This document shows positions 47,377-56,467 of a DNA stretch of 64,000 nucleotides, piece after piece (within the stretch, counting starts at the first letter, position 1; each line of letters begins with the position of its first letter). The notes beneath the pieces were generated by a model, which was not told the origin of the DNA, made no database searches, and worked only from the letters and a program-made list of their open reading frames with translations. Source of the DNA: a bacterium (GTDB lineage Bacteria; Krumholzibacteriota; Krumholzibacteriia; LZORAL124-64-63); the NCBI GenBank assembly GCA_024231905.1, contig JAAEQC010000199.1, positions 169,596-233,595 of the forward strand, written 5' to 3'. Made by a program: the position numbers and the translations under genes.

Positions 47377-47392
47377 ATCAAGACTCATGCCA
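47377..47392 (-). promoter_or_regulatory. Candidate sigma-54 promoter of the permease/hydrolase operon
   Basis: Reading on the minus strand: TGGCAT-GAGTC-TTGAT, 50 bases before the permease start. The -24 GG and -12 TTG boxes are at exact sigma-54 spacing; the usual GC at -12 is GA. The same form occurs at 50554 and 60561. Confidence 0.55.
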
Positions 47393-47450
47393 AGCGTATA
47401 TTATTGAATAATATGATGGTTGTCGTCAGGCTCGGCGTCGGGACGGGCTG

Positions 47451-47471
47451 AATCAGCACACCTGATTGTGC
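47451..47471. promoter_or_regulatory. Candidate activator site (UAS) upstream of permease promoter
   Basis: AATCAG-CACAC-CTGATT is a perfect inverted repeat (47451-47467), and GATTGTGC (47464-47471) repeats exactly the left half of the palindrome at 50484. It is roughly 85-105 bases upstream of the predicted start, the usual place for an NtrC-type enhancer. It could instead be a weak terminator of the activator gene ending at 47488. Confidence 0.4.
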
Positions 47472-47487
47472 GCCATGTGCTCCAGGG

Positions 47488-48858
47488 TCAGCGGATCTGG
47501 TACTGCTTCATCTTGCTGTAGAGATACCGGCGATGAATCCGCAGCATCTCCGCGGTCCGGCTCCGGTTACCCCCCTGCTGCAGGAGCGTATCTTCGATGA
47601 TCCGGCTCTCCAGGTCACCCAGGATCTCCTTCAGCGAGCGCCCTTTCTCCAGCTCCTTGCGGTAGAACAGGCTCATGTCCTCCTCGCGCGTCTCGGCGGG
47701 CACGCTCTCGATGTTCAGGACGTTGCTCCGGTTCAGGGCCAGGTTGCGCTGCACGATGTTCTCCAGCTCCCGGACGTTGCCGGGCCACGAGTTCGCCTGC
47801 AACCGCGCGATCGTCTCGTCGGGGATCACGTACTCCTTGCCCGGGGCGTACTTCTCCACGAAGTGGCGCACGAGCAGCGGGATGTCCTCCCGTCGGTCCC
47901 GCAACGGTGGCAGATTGATGCGGATGACGTTGATGCGGTAGAAGAGGTCGGCCCGGAACCGGCCGGTCTCCACTTCGTCTTCCAGCCTCTGGTTGGACAG
48001 GGAGATCAAGCGCACGTCGACCTTGCGCTTCTTCTGTCCGCCGACCCTGAAGAACGTGCCCTGCTGCAGCACGCGCAGCAGACGCACCTGCAGGTGCGCC
48101 GACGTGCTGGGGATCTCGTCCAGCAGGATGGTTCCCCCGTCGGCGGTCTCGAAGTGCCCGAGACGCTGATGAGTGGCCCCGGTGAACGCACCCCGCTCGT
48201 GGCCGAAGATCTCGCTCTCGAGCAGAGACTCGGACAGGGCGCCGCAGTTTACCTTGACGTAGCTCATGTCCGAGCGGAGCGAGTGACGCTGGATGGCGTC
48301 CGCGACCAGCTCCTTGCCGGTGCCGCTTTCCCCCTCGATCAGGACGGGAGCCTGACTGAGGGAGATGGTGCCGATCTGCTTGAAGATCTTCTGCATGCAG
48401 GGCGCACGTCCGATGATCGGACTCGGCTCCTGGCTCACAGCCGATTCGGTCTCCACCCGGTGCCGCAGCTTGTGGACTTCCTGGAGCAGGCCGGCGTAGG
48501 CCAGGGCCCGCTTGATCACGAGCAGCATCTCCTCGGCCTCGAACGGCTTCTCCAGGTAGTCGTAGGCGCCCATCTTCATGGCCTCGATGACCCGCTCGCT
48601 GGTGCCGTAGGCGGTGAACAGGATCACCGGCATGTTCGCCCAACGCTCCTTGATCTTCGCGAGGACCTGGATACCGTCGAGCCCGGGTATGCGGATGTCC
48701 AGGAGGACCACGTCGACGCGCTCGGAATTCAGGACGACCAGCGCCTGTTCCCCGTCCTCCGCCTCCAGGACCTCCAGTTCGGGGCTGGCGAGCAGGTCGC
48801 GGATGTTGCGCCGCATGGCGGACTCGTCATCGACCACGAGCAGGGATCTCGGAATCAT
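47488..48858 (-). CDS. NtrC-family sigma-54-dependent response regulator
   Basis: An activator of 456 residues. Receiver domain 1-120 with phospho-acceptor Asp 54 (VVLLDIRIPG) and the Lys of EKPF. AAA+ domain with Walker A GESGTGKE (176-183), the sigma-54 contact loop GAFTGA (223-228), and Walker B GTILLDEIPS. C-terminal Fis-type helix-turn-helix (RSRTAEMLRIHRRYLYSKMK). The kinase gene upstream overlaps its start by four bases. With three nearby sigma-54-like promoters it is the obvious regulator of the polyglutamate locus. Confidence 0.95.
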   Translation of the reverse strand: MIPRSLLVVDDESAMRRNIRDLLASPELEVLEAEDGEQALVVLNSERVDVVLLDIRIPGLDGIQVLAKIKERWANMPVILFTAYGTSERVIEAMKMGAYDYLEKPFEAEEMLLVIKRALAYAGLLQEVHKLRHRVETESAVSQEPSPIIGRAPCMQKIFKQIGTISLSQAPVLIEGESGTGKELVADAIQRHSLRSDMSYVKVNCGALSESLLESEIFGHERGAFTGATHQRLGHFETADGGTILLDEIPSTSAHLQVRLLRVLQQGTFFRVGGQKKRKVDVRLISLSNQRLEDEVETGRFRADLFYRINVIRINLPPLRDRREDIPLLVRHFVEKYAPGKEYVIPDETIARLQANSWPGNVRELENIVQRNLALNRSNVLNIESVPAETREEDMSLFYRKELEKGRSLKEILGDLESRIIEDTLLQQGGNRSRTAEMLRIHRRYLYSKMKQYQIR

Positions 48859-50435
48859 GAATCGACCTTTCCCGCTGATTCGAGCGGCAGGGTTACGCGG
48901 CAGTGGGCGCCGGCCAGCCGGACCGGATCGACGAATTCGATGGTCCCGTGGTGCGCCTTCACGATCTCGTAGGCCGTGGACAGACCCAGTCCCGAACCAC
49001 CGTGGCGGGTGGTGTAGAAGGGGGTGAACGCCTGCTCCCGGATGCCGGGGTCCAGGCCGGCCCCGGTGTCCTCCAGGTCGATCGCCAGCCCGCGGTTCCC
49101 GTCCACGCGGGAGGAGACCGCCACCCGGCCGCCGTCGTCGAGGGCGTCCACGGAATTGGTCAGGATGTTCAGGAAGACCTGGTGCAGGGCGTCGGGATCG
49201 CCGAGCAGAGCGGCGCCGGGCGCGGCCAGGTCGAGCTCCAGATCGATGCGCTTCTCCAGGAGACGGGGCCTGATGAACAGGACGGTACTGCGGACCAGAT
49301 CGTCCGCTTCCACGGTCTTCATCAGGTCCGTGCGGACGGGACGGGAAAAGTAGAGGAGCTTGCGCAGGAGATCCGACAAGCGGTTGATCTCGTCGAGCAC
49401 CAGTTGCATGGACTCGTCGGTCAAGGGCGCCGGTTGCCGCGTCTCCGCCGTGAACCGCGCCAGATCCCGCTGCCAGATCTGGACCCGGGTCTTGAGGATC
49501 GCCAACGGCGTCTTGACCTCGTGGGCGACGCCGGCCAGCAGGTTCCCCAGGGATGCCATCTTGTCCTGCTGATGGAGTTTCTCCTCCAGGGAACGACTGC
49601 GGCTGAACTCCGCTTCCAGCGCATCCAGCATGCGGTTGATGGCCAGGCGGATGCTGCCGAACATGCCCCGGCGCCTGGTCATGCGATGGGAAGGATCCTG
49701 TTCGATGAGTTCGAGATTGGCCTTGAGGCTGTGGATCTCCCGCCGCTGGTGGAGCGTGGCCACCAGGGCCAGCACGAAGGCGATCACCGCGACCAGGGCC
49801 GTGACGTTGAGATACCGGCCGAGCTTGGCCGCCGGCAGCTCGGCCTCGATGTGGATGCGGGCCCAGACCACGGCGACCATGTGGCCGTCGCGCATCACGG
49901 GCTCGGTCGCGAGGGGGAATACGGGACCGGATACCGATACGGACTCGAACTCGTGCAGGTGCACGGCGGCCCGGGCCGTCCGGATGGTTTCCTCGACCTG
50001 CGCCTGGATGATGGGTTGGGAGCGGGGCGGGGGTCCGTACACCGGCTGGGGAGGCGGTGACCAGGGATTGGCGTATCCCATGAATTCGTCCCGGGGGATG
50101 ACCCAGAAACCGCCTTTGAGCCCGTTGGTGGCGGCGAACACGCGCGTGGTCATCAGGGCCAGCTGCAGATCGAGGGAATCGGGCAGAACGAGGCCCGTGC
50201 CGTCGGACGCCGCGGGTAGCCGCCGGAAGTAGTCCTCCGCTTCACCGGCCAGTTCCCGGGATGCATCAGCGGTCAGGGCCATGTTGCGATCGATGATGTC
50301 CTGGCGCCATTGGCGCACCGACCGGACGCCGGTCAGGACGCTCAGCAGGACGATGAGACTGACCAGGATCAGCGCCAGGGTCAACGACATGGGCTGCCCC
50401 GCGAATGATCGGAAGTCTCGCCAGAATGAACTCAT
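48855..50435 (-). CDS. Sensor histidine kinase, partner of the NtrC-type regulator
   Basis: A protein of about 526 residues. Two membrane helices (~18-36 and ~211-228) enclose a ~175-residue periplasmic sensor domain. A HAMP-like linker is followed by the H-box VAHEVKTPLAILKTR (His 305), then N-box NILTNSVDAL, G1 DTGAGLDPGI and G2 GGSGLGLSTAYEIV. The start at 50435 begins MSSFWRD; a TTG at 50480 is possible but has no clear support. It is co-translated with the regulator. The periplasmic domain may sense a polyglutamate breakdown product or envelope state; the signal is not evident. Confidence 0.93.
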   Translation of the reverse strand: MSSFWRDFRSFAGQPMSLTLALILVSLIVLLSVLTGVRSVRQWRQDIIDRNMALTADASRELAGEAEDYFRRLPAASDGTGLVLPDSLDLQLALMTTRVFAATNGLKGGFWVIPRDEFMGYANPWSPPPQPVYGPPPRSQPIIQAQVEETIRTARAAVHLHEFESVSVSGPVFPLATEPVMRDGHMVAVVWARIHIEAELPAAKLGRYLNVTALVAVIAFVLALVATLHQRREIHSLKANLELIEQDPSHRMTRRRGMFGSIRLAINRMLDALEAEFSRSRSLEEKLHQQDKMASLGNLLAGVAHEVKTPLAILKTRVQIWQRDLARFTAETRQPAPLTDESMQLVLDEINRLSDLLRKLLYFSRPVRTDLMKTVEADDLVRSTVLFIRPRLLEKRIDLELDLAAPGAALLGDPDALHQVFLNILTNSVDALDDGGRVAVSSRVDGNRGLAIDLEDTGAGLDPGIREQAFTPFYTTRHGGSGLGLSTAYEIVKAHHGTIEFVDPVRLAGAHCRVTLPLESAGKVDS

Positions 50436-50486
50436 CGTGCCGGCCCTGTCGGGATGAAGAATTGTCCGGATTGGGGTCAATCCGAT

Positions 50487-50503
50487 TGTGCTAAATTAGC
50501 ACA
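50487..50503. promoter_or_regulatory. Palindromic activator site (candidate UAS)
   Basis: TGTGCTAAATTAGCACA: a perfect 8-1-8 palindrome in the divergent spacer between the kinase gene and the gene at 50756. Its centre is about 86 bases upstream of the predicted start from the sigma-54-like promoter at 50554, an ideal enhancer position. The form resembles NtrC-class sites. Confidence 0.6.
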
Positions 50504-50553
50504 CTTTTCTTTCGGGTCCAAACGTAAATCCTTTAATGATAAGCGATCTCGCG

Positions 50554-50569
50554 TGGCATACAACTTGAT
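50554..50569 (+). promoter_or_regulatory. Candidate sigma-54 promoter of the export/synthesis operon
   Basis: TGGCAT-ACAAC-TTGAT with correct -24/-12 spacing, 187 bases before the lipoprotein gene at 50756. The long leader 50570-50755 has no clear gene. Same sequence form as the minus-strand element at 47377-47392. Confidence 0.55.
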
Positions 50570-50755
50570 TGGATGGTACTGTCCAACAGCGAGCCCTCCA
50601 CTCCCTCCGTCACTGACATGCGGAGTGGCACATGGGAGTTCTGCGGGTCTGTTGGCCGGGCCCGGAGAGCTCGAAACGGAATCCTGGGACCACCGATCTT
50701 CGCTATCGGAGCCACCGCGGGTTCAGGACCCCCACCACGGAAAGACGGGACCTCG

Positions 50756-52588
50756 ATGAATCGTGAAATGAAGACCGGATCGGTGTCGGCAATCGTCCTG
50801 GCCTGCACCCTGCTGCTGGTCGTCGGCTGCGATACCTACGTCGCCGACGGCGACGAGAGCGCGGGTATCAACGCCCGTGGGGGGTATTTCTACCTCATCG
50901 ACAACGAGTCGGACCGGTTGGTGATGGCCGATCAGTCGCTGGCCGTGCTCGGCAGCTGGCCGTTCGCGGATTTCACCTCCGAAGCGTACGTGCAGGGCAT
51001 CACCTTCGACGGGCAGGCCCTGTGGGTCTCGGTCTCGGGAGGCGATGACAGTCTGTTCCAGCTCGACCTGTCGCTGGCCGATACCGCCGTGGTCACGCGG
51101 ACCCTGCCGGCGCCCCCGGACGGACAGGGAACGGTGCGGGACATCGCCTGGGACGGCGACGTGGTCTGGGTCCTGAACAGCGGATCGGAGACCTACGGCA
51201 ATCCCCCCGAGATCTTCCAGCTCGACGCCCTCACCGGCGAGATCCTCTCGCGCAACACGCTGCCGAGCGGGGAGCCGCGCGGCCTGTGCCACGTCGGACC
51301 CAACGAGGATGCCTACGGTTCCGGGGCGCGGGAGGGCTGCTACTACACGGACAAGGACGACGACTTCGTCTACGTCTTCGAAACAGAGCGTCGGATCTTC
51401 CACGACGGGTTCGCCGCCCCGGTGGGACCCCGCGGCGAGAACTACGTCTACCCCCTCGGGATCTTCTTCGACGGCGAGCGCTTCTGGTCGACCAACAGCA
51501 GCGGCGTTGCCGACTACCTCTTCGCCCTGGACTACGAAGGCGACCAGGAACAGCTGGTGGAGATCCCCTACGGACAGCCGGGAGCCATCGTCTGGATCGA
51601 GCGGAACCTGACGGTCCCGCAGCCGCCGGCGGTCATCCAGGCGGTGCCGAACACGGGCGGCCGGACCGCCGAGAAGACGGTCGTGGTGACGGGGAGCGGT
51701 TTCCGCGACGGTCTGACGGTCTCGCTCGGAAACGGGATCACCGTCGACGACGTCACCTTCACGGACGCCTCCGAGATCAGGCTCGAAATCGTCATCGCTG
51801 CGGGCGCGGAGTTCGGCCCGCGGGACATCACCGTGACCAATCCCGACGGACAGTCCGGTGTGGGCAGCAACCTCTTCTCGGTGGTGGAGAACGATCCCGC
51901 CCTCGGGTTCCTGTGGTTCGCCGACAACGGCAACGACGTCGTCCACCGCTATTCCATCAACGACGGTGAGGTGGTGGCGACCTTCGCCACCGCGCCCGTC
52001 CATTCCGGCGGCTCGTTCCAGGGCCTCGAGCACGACGGAACCGCCCTCTGGATGACCGCGGGCGGCAGCGACGACATGGTGGCCCAGATCGACACCGTCG
52101 GCACCCTTTCCCTGGTGCGGACGCTCACCGCGCCGCCGGGCGGCACCGGCACCGTGCGCGGCGTCGCCTTCGACGGCACCGACTTCTGGGTCGCCAACAG
52201 CGTTTCCGACGAGATCTACCGGATCAGCCACACCGACGGCACGGTCCTGGAGACCATAGCCGCGCCGGCACTGGAAGCCCGGGGCGTCGCCTGGGCGGAC
52301 GGCCGCCTCTACTGCACCGACCGGACCGAGGACGCGGTCTTCGTGTGGGATGCGGACCTGGCGGTCTGGACGCGGGTGTTCGAGATCCCGGTCCCGCCGG
52401 GCGGAACCTCCTCGAACCGCTATCCGACCGGCATGACCTGGGACGGGTACAGTTTCTGGATCTGCAACAGCACCTACGAATTCGACTACATCTTCCAGGT
52501 CGCGCCGGACGGGACCCTGCTCAGCACCATCGAAGTGCCGGGGCGGGGCGACGCTCAGCCGACCGGGATCGTATTCCTCCAAAACTGA
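50756..52588 (+). CDS. Propeller lipoprotein with IPT/TIG domain
   Basis: A protein of 610 residues with lipobox LLVVGCD (Cys ~24). Two halves of a beta-propeller-like fold (residues ~40-285 and ~380-605; repeated QGITFDGQALWVSVSGGDDS, VRGVAFDGTDFWVANSVSDE and YPTGMTWDGYSFWICNS) flank an IPT/TIG immunoglobulin-like domain (~290-375, VVVTGSGFRDGLTVSLGNGI). It is the first gene of the operon leading into the polyglutamate synthesis genes, 13 bases before the barrel gene. A surface or periplasmic binding and assembly role is inferred from position. Confidence 0.8.
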   Translation: MNREMKTGSVSAIVLACTLLLVVGCDTYVADGDESAGINARGGYFYLIDNESDRLVMADQSLAVLGSWPFADFTSEAYVQGITFDGQALWVSVSGGDDSLFQLDLSLADTAVVTRTLPAPPDGQGTVRDIAWDGDVVWVLNSGSETYGNPPEIFQLDALTGEILSRNTLPSGEPRGLCHVGPNEDAYGSGAREGCYYTDKDDDFVYVFETERRIFHDGFAAPVGPRGENYVYPLGIFFDGERFWSTNSSGVADYLFALDYEGDQEQLVEIPYGQPGAIVWIERNLTVPQPPAVIQAVPNTGGRTAEKTVVVTGSGFRDGLTVSLGNGITVDDVTFTDASEIRLEIVIAAGAEFGPRDITVTNPDGQSGVGSNLFSVVENDPALGFLWFADNGNDVVHRYSINDGEVVATFATAPVHSGGSFQGLEHDGTALWMTAGGSDDMVAQIDTVGTLSLVRTLTAPPGGTGTVRGVAFDGTDFWVANSVSDEIYRISHTDGTVLETIAAPALEARGVAWADGRLYCTDRTEDAVFVWDADLAVWTRVFEIPVPPGGTSSNRYPTGMTWDGYSFWICNSTYEFDYIFQVAPDGTLLSTIEVPGRGDAQPTGIVFLQN

Positions 52589-52601
52589 GGGGCAGGGGAC
52601 C

Positions 52602-53885
52602 TTGAAGACGAACACATGGGCTCGGTTCATTCTCACGGGAATCCTGTTCCTCCTGCTGGGCGCAGCGCAGGCCCCGGCCCAGATCCAGGTCGGCGGCGAC
52701 GTCATGATGAGGTACTACTGGGAGAATGCGTGGAACACGCGGGACGACCGCGAGAGCCTCAACTCCTCGCGGATCCTGAGCAGGCTCTACGTGGACACCT
52801 CCGTCGGCGAACACGCGGCGTTCCACGCGGACCTGGTGACCATCAGCGAGAACCCCGTCTACCCCGCCCGGACCATCAGCGGCGCGGGGAACATCATCTA
52901 CGGCATCAGCCAGGTCTACGGCGAGATGATGACGCCCAACCTGCCGCTGTTCGACCTGGCGCGCCTGCGGTTCGGCCGTCAGCATTACAAGCTGGGCCAG
53001 GGCCTCACCCTGGGGGACAGCTACTATCAGCTCGACATGTACGACAGCGTGCGGGCCGATCTCATGGTCGGCAACTTCACCTTCGGCCTGATGGGAGCCG
53101 TCACCTCGACGGAGGTCAGCTCGGGCGGCTACTATCCGAAGCCGGGGAGCGACCGGATCTACGTGGGCAAGGTGGAGTACGAGCTGTACGACCACACCCT
53201 GCTGGGCTACACGGTCTACGAAGCTCCGCAGGGCGACTTCAACGACAACGTCATCACGGGCCTGGGCGCCAAAGGCCGGATCGTGCTCCGTGACCTGCAG
53301 TACTTCGGCGAACTGGCCACCCAGAACTTCAACACCCTGTCCGGCCTGCCCGACAAGGGCGGCATGGCCTACATGGGCGGGATCAGCTACCGTTGGTCCA
53401 TGAAGGGATTCCGCACCATCAAGGTGGAGGTCAGGGGGGCCGGGTACGAGGGTGACGACGCAGGCACCGAGAAGGTCGAGATATTCGAGCCCTACTATCC
53501 CAGCTGGTACTGGGGTGACCGGACGGCCTACGTCAACGGCAGCATCGGCGGCGACTATTCCCACCGGGGCATCAGGCCGGAGGGGAGCCGGGTCTGGTAC
53601 GGACGCGTGTACTTCAGTCCCACCAGCCTACCCAAGTGGCGTTTCCAGCTCCAGTACGCCACGGTGAGCGACTGGATCGACAACGACGGTTTCGACGCGG
53701 GCAACGACGAATGGGGCCTCAAGCTGTTCTACGAGATCAACAGCAACGTCCGGCTCCAGGGACGCTACTTCCGACGGATGGCCAGCGGCGCGGACGAGGA
53801 CCTCAACGCTTCCGGGATCATCTCGCGCTCCGAGGACGAGTACGAGGCCCAGCGGATCATGGTCGAGATGCGGGTCCAGTTCTGA
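52602..53885 (+). CDS. Outer-membrane barrel (porin/alginate-export-like) in the polyglutamate locus
   Basis: A protein of 427 residues from a TTG start with AGGGGA upstream. Signal peptide (ILFLLLGAAQAPAQ). The mature chain has regular amphipathic strands (VGGDVMMRYYWENAW; LARLRFGRQHYKLGQGLTLG) and ends RIMVEMRVQF with the barrel-terminal Phe. The pattern of RFGRQ...LG is seen in alginate-export-type porins. Placed between the lipoprotein and the GGT gene, it is a good candidate for the outer-membrane exit or entry pore for polyglutamate or its fragments. Confidence 0.82.
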   Translation: MKTNTWARFILTGILFLLLGAAQAPAQIQVGGDVMMRYYWENAWNTRDDRESLNSSRILSRLYVDTSVGEHAAFHADLVTISENPVYPARTISGAGNIIYGISQVYGEMMTPNLPLFDLARLRFGRQHYKLGQGLTLGDSYYQLDMYDSVRADLMVGNFTFGLMGAVTSTEVSSGGYYPKPGSDRIYVGKVEYELYDHTLLGYTVYEAPQGDFNDNVITGLGAKGRIVLRDLQYFGELATQNFNTLSGLPDKGGMAYMGGISYRWSMKGFRTIKVEVRGAGYEGDDAGTEKVEIFEPYYPSWYWGDRTAYVNGSIGGDYSHRGIRPEGSRVWYGRVYFSPTSLPKWRFQLQYATVSDWIDNDGFDAGNDEWGLKLFYEINSNVRLQGRYFRRMASGADEDLNASGIISRSEDEYEAQRIMVEMRVQF

Positions 53886-53921
53886 CGGGGGAACCGGAGC
53901 AGTCGTTTCCAGGTTCTCCGG

Positions 53922-53952
53922 GCACCAAGAAAGTTGTTCGGTACCAAGAAAG
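53922..53952 (+). repeat. Short direct repeat before the small exported protein gene
   Basis: G(C/T)ACCAAGAAAG occurs at 53922-53933 and 53941-53952, a 19-base period. The second copy provides the ribosome site of the gene at 53961, so it may be a duplicated ribosome-binding region. Confidence 0.5.
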
Positions 53953-53960
53953 GTTGAGTC

Positions 53961-54512
53961 ATGTCACAAAGCAGGATCTTCTTCCTGACGGCCTTGGCGG
54001 TCCTGGTCGTCGCGACCCCCCTCCTGGCGGACGAGCAGTTCGATCAGCCCGTGATCCTCACCTCGGCGGGGCAGAGCGTCGACGTCAAGCTGGCCGGCGT
54101 GCTACTGACCCGCCTGGGCATCGAACATACGGTCGTGACCGAGGCCACTTCCGCGGACCTGGAGGGCTTCAAGACCCTCCTGATGGTGCCGGGATACAGC
54201 TCTAAGGGCCTGGGCGCCGCCGGGGTCAGCCGGGAGGACGAGATGGCCCGGGTCGAGGAACTGCTCGCCGGTTCGGCCGAGGCCGGGGTCAAGGTGCTGG
54301 TCCTGCACCTGGGCGGCAAGGCCCGGCGCGGAGTGCAGTCCGACGACTTCAACGCCAAGGCCGCCGCCGGCGCGGATCTCGCCATCGTGGTGGCCCAGGG
54401 GGATGAGGACGGCTTCTTCACCGATGTGTGCAAGAAGAACGAAGTACCGCTCGAGATCGTCGACTTGATGGCGGACACCATGAAGCCCCTGGGCGTAGCG
54501 ATAGCGAAGTGA
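53961..54512 (+). CDS. Small exported protein, DUF6305-like
   Basis: A protein of 183 residues with a signal peptide (FFLTALAVLVVATPLLAD). The mature part is an alpha/beta domain starting PVILTSAGQSVDVKLAGVLL, then FKTLLMVPGYSSKGLG and AGVKVLVLHLGGKA. This looks like the DUF6305 family, which I recall near polyglutamate genes in other bacteria; that link is from memory and not checked. It ends two bases before the GGT gene. It could be a binding partner for chain or amino acid. Confidence 0.72.
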   Translation: MSQSRIFFLTALAVLVVATPLLADEQFDQPVILTSAGQSVDVKLAGVLLTRLGIEHTVVTEATSADLEGFKTLLMVPGYSSKGLGAAGVSREDEMARVEELLAGSAEAGVKVLVLHLGGKARRGVQSDDFNAKAAAGADLAIVVAQGDEDGFFTDVCKKNEVPLEIVDLMADTMKPLGVAIAK

Positions 54513-54514
54513 AG

Positions 54515-56440
54515 ATGACGTACGTGCCGGTTTCCCGTGTTTCCCGTCCGCCGACCATTGCGGCAGTTCGCCTCGGAGTGGCCTGTCTCCTGGGACTGAC
54601 CCTGGCTTCGACCGGGACCGCGGTCGCGGGAGGCGGGGGGGTGGCGGCCACGGCCCATCCCCTGGCCACCGAAGCGGCCGTGCAGATGCTGGAACGGGGC
54701 GGCAACGCCGTCGACGCCGCGGTGGCGGCCGCGTTCGCCATCGGGGTCGTGGAACCGGACGGTTCGGGACTCGGCGGCGGCGGCGGCATGCTGGTCTACC
54801 TGCACGACCGCCGCGAGACTCTCTACATCAACTACTACCACCAGGCTCCGGCGGCTCCCGGCGCGATTTCCTTCAGGACCAGTACCGACCGCAACACGGC
54901 GAAGTCGGTGCTGGTGCCGGGCACCGTGGCGGGACTCTGCGAGGCCCTCGACAGGTACGGCACCCTGCCTCTGCCGGTGGTCATCGAACCGGCCATCCGG
55001 TTCGCCCGCGACGGGTTCACGGTGGACGCCACGCTGGCCGGTCTGATCCTGGACTCCATGGAGCAGCTGGCCGAGCGTCCCGAGCTCGCGGAGGTCTTCC
55101 TGACCGACGGCTTCCCCAAGATGCAGGGCGAACTGATGGTCCAGCCGAAGCTGGCACGGGTCCTGCAGCTGGTTTCCGACGAGGGGCGGGACGGTTTCTA
55201 TCGCGGCGAGACGGCCGAAGCCCTGGTGGCCGGCCTGACCGCGCAGGGCGGCGTCATGACCCTGGAGGACCTGGCGGCCTTCGAACCCATGGCCAACGAA
55301 CCGGTCCGGGGCCGCTACCGGGACCTGGAGATCGTGTCGGCGCCGCCGCCGCACTCGGGGGTCACCCTGATCGAGATCCTGAACATGATCGAAGCGCTCG
55401 AATTCGATCCGGAGGTCCATTTCTCCCAGTCGGCGGAGGACATCCACATGATGGCGGAGATCTTCCGCCGCGCCTACGCGGACCGCAGCCAGTACCTGGG
55501 CGATCCGCGGTTCGTCCGCACGCCCGTGGCGGGGTTGATCGCCAAGGGGTACGCGGCCGAGATCTTCTGTGGGATCAATCCCTACCGGGCGGAACCGCGC
55601 AACTACCGGGACACGCCCTACGGCAAGCCGCTCAAGTTCGACGCCGCGCGGGCCGAGCCCACCGACACCCGGAAACCGGCGAAGCGGCCCCTGACCTGGG
55701 ACGACGACAACGAGGACCTTCCGGGAATCTTGGACCGGTCCCGACGCGATCCGTTCGATCGCTGGGGAGACCGGAACCGGCAGGGGGCGGACGGTTCAAA
55801 CGCCCAGTCTCCGCGCCGACGTGCGCGCGACGATGACGACGACGGCGAGTTCGACGGCGGCCACACGACCCACCTGTCGGTCATCGACGCCGACAGCAAC
55901 ATGGTTGCCTTGACCCAGACCCTGGGCAACTTCTTCGGCTCCAAGGTCATGATCAACGGCATCCTCCTGAACAACGGGCGGGTCAACTACAGCGACAAGT
56001 CCAAGTCCAACCTGATCGAGCCGAACAAGCGACCCCGGTCCTCCCTCACCCCCACCCTCGTGTTCCGGGACGGGACGCCGTTCATGAGCCTCGGGTCGCC
56101 GGGCGCCGGGCGTATCATCGCCACCGTCGCCCAGGTCATCGTGAACGTGGCGGACTACGACATGGACGTCCGGGCCGCCAACGACGCGCCCCGGGTCTTC
56201 TGCCAGAAGTTCGACGACCACCTGTCCCTCGAGTCGCGGGTCGCCGAGGGCGTCGCGGAAAGCCTGACCCGCAAAGGGCATAACGTCCGGGTGCTGGGGG
56301 ACTACGACCTGTTCTTCGGCGGTGTGCAGATGACGGCCATTGACCCCGCCTCGGGCGAGATGGTGGGTTCGGCCGATCCGCGCCGGGGCGGCAGCGCCGA
56401 GTCGCTGCCGCCGTTCCCGACCACCGAGGCACCGGACTGA
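54515..56440 (+). CDS. ggt: Gamma-glutamyltranspeptidase (CapD/GGT-like)
   Basis: An exported Ntn-hydrolase of 641 residues. Signal peptide ~15-40. The large-subunit start is VAATAHPLATEAAVQMLERG. The autocatalytic nucleophile is Thr 451 in GGHTTHLSVIDADSNMVALTQ, giving a ~190-residue small subunit with PRSSLTPTLVF and SLGSPGAGRIIATVAQ (oxyanion). Just before the cleavage site an unusual ~80-residue charged insert (RRDPFDRWGDRNRQ to RARDDDDDGE) is present. GGTs in capsule loci (CapD) cut and attach poly-gamma-glutamate. The gene is 27 bases ahead of pgsB, so this role is likely here. Confidence 0.94.
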   Translation: MTYVPVSRVSRPPTIAAVRLGVACLLGLTLASTGTAVAGGGGVAATAHPLATEAAVQMLERGGNAVDAAVAAAFAIGVVEPDGSGLGGGGGMLVYLHDRRETLYINYYHQAPAAPGAISFRTSTDRNTAKSVLVPGTVAGLCEALDRYGTLPLPVVIEPAIRFARDGFTVDATLAGLILDSMEQLAERPELAEVFLTDGFPKMQGELMVQPKLARVLQLVSDEGRDGFYRGETAEALVAGLTAQGGVMTLEDLAAFEPMANEPVRGRYRDLEIVSAPPPHSGVTLIEILNMIEALEFDPEVHFSQSAEDIHMMAEIFRRAYADRSQYLGDPRFVRTPVAGLIAKGYAAEIFCGINPYRAEPRNYRDTPYGKPLKFDAARAEPTDTRKPAKRPLTWDDDNEDLPGILDRSRRDPFDRWGDRNRQGADGSNAQSPRRRARDDDDDGEFDGGHTTHLSVIDADSNMVALTQTLGNFFGSKVMINGILLNNGRVNYSDKSKSNLIEPNKRPRSSLTPTLVFRDGTPFMSLGSPGAGRIIATVAQVIVNVADYDMDVRAANDAPRVFCQKFDDHLSLESRVAEGVAESLTRKGHNVRVLGDYDLFFGGVQMTAIDPASGEMVGSADPRRGGSAESLPPFPTTEAPD

Positions 56441-56467
56441 CGAAACCGAGCATGCCATGAGTCAGCC

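Noticed and set aside
50617..50636. TGGCAC near 50617 as a sigma-54 -24 box
   Set aside because: The nearest GC-containing -12 box is four bases too far; the element at 50554 has exact spacing.
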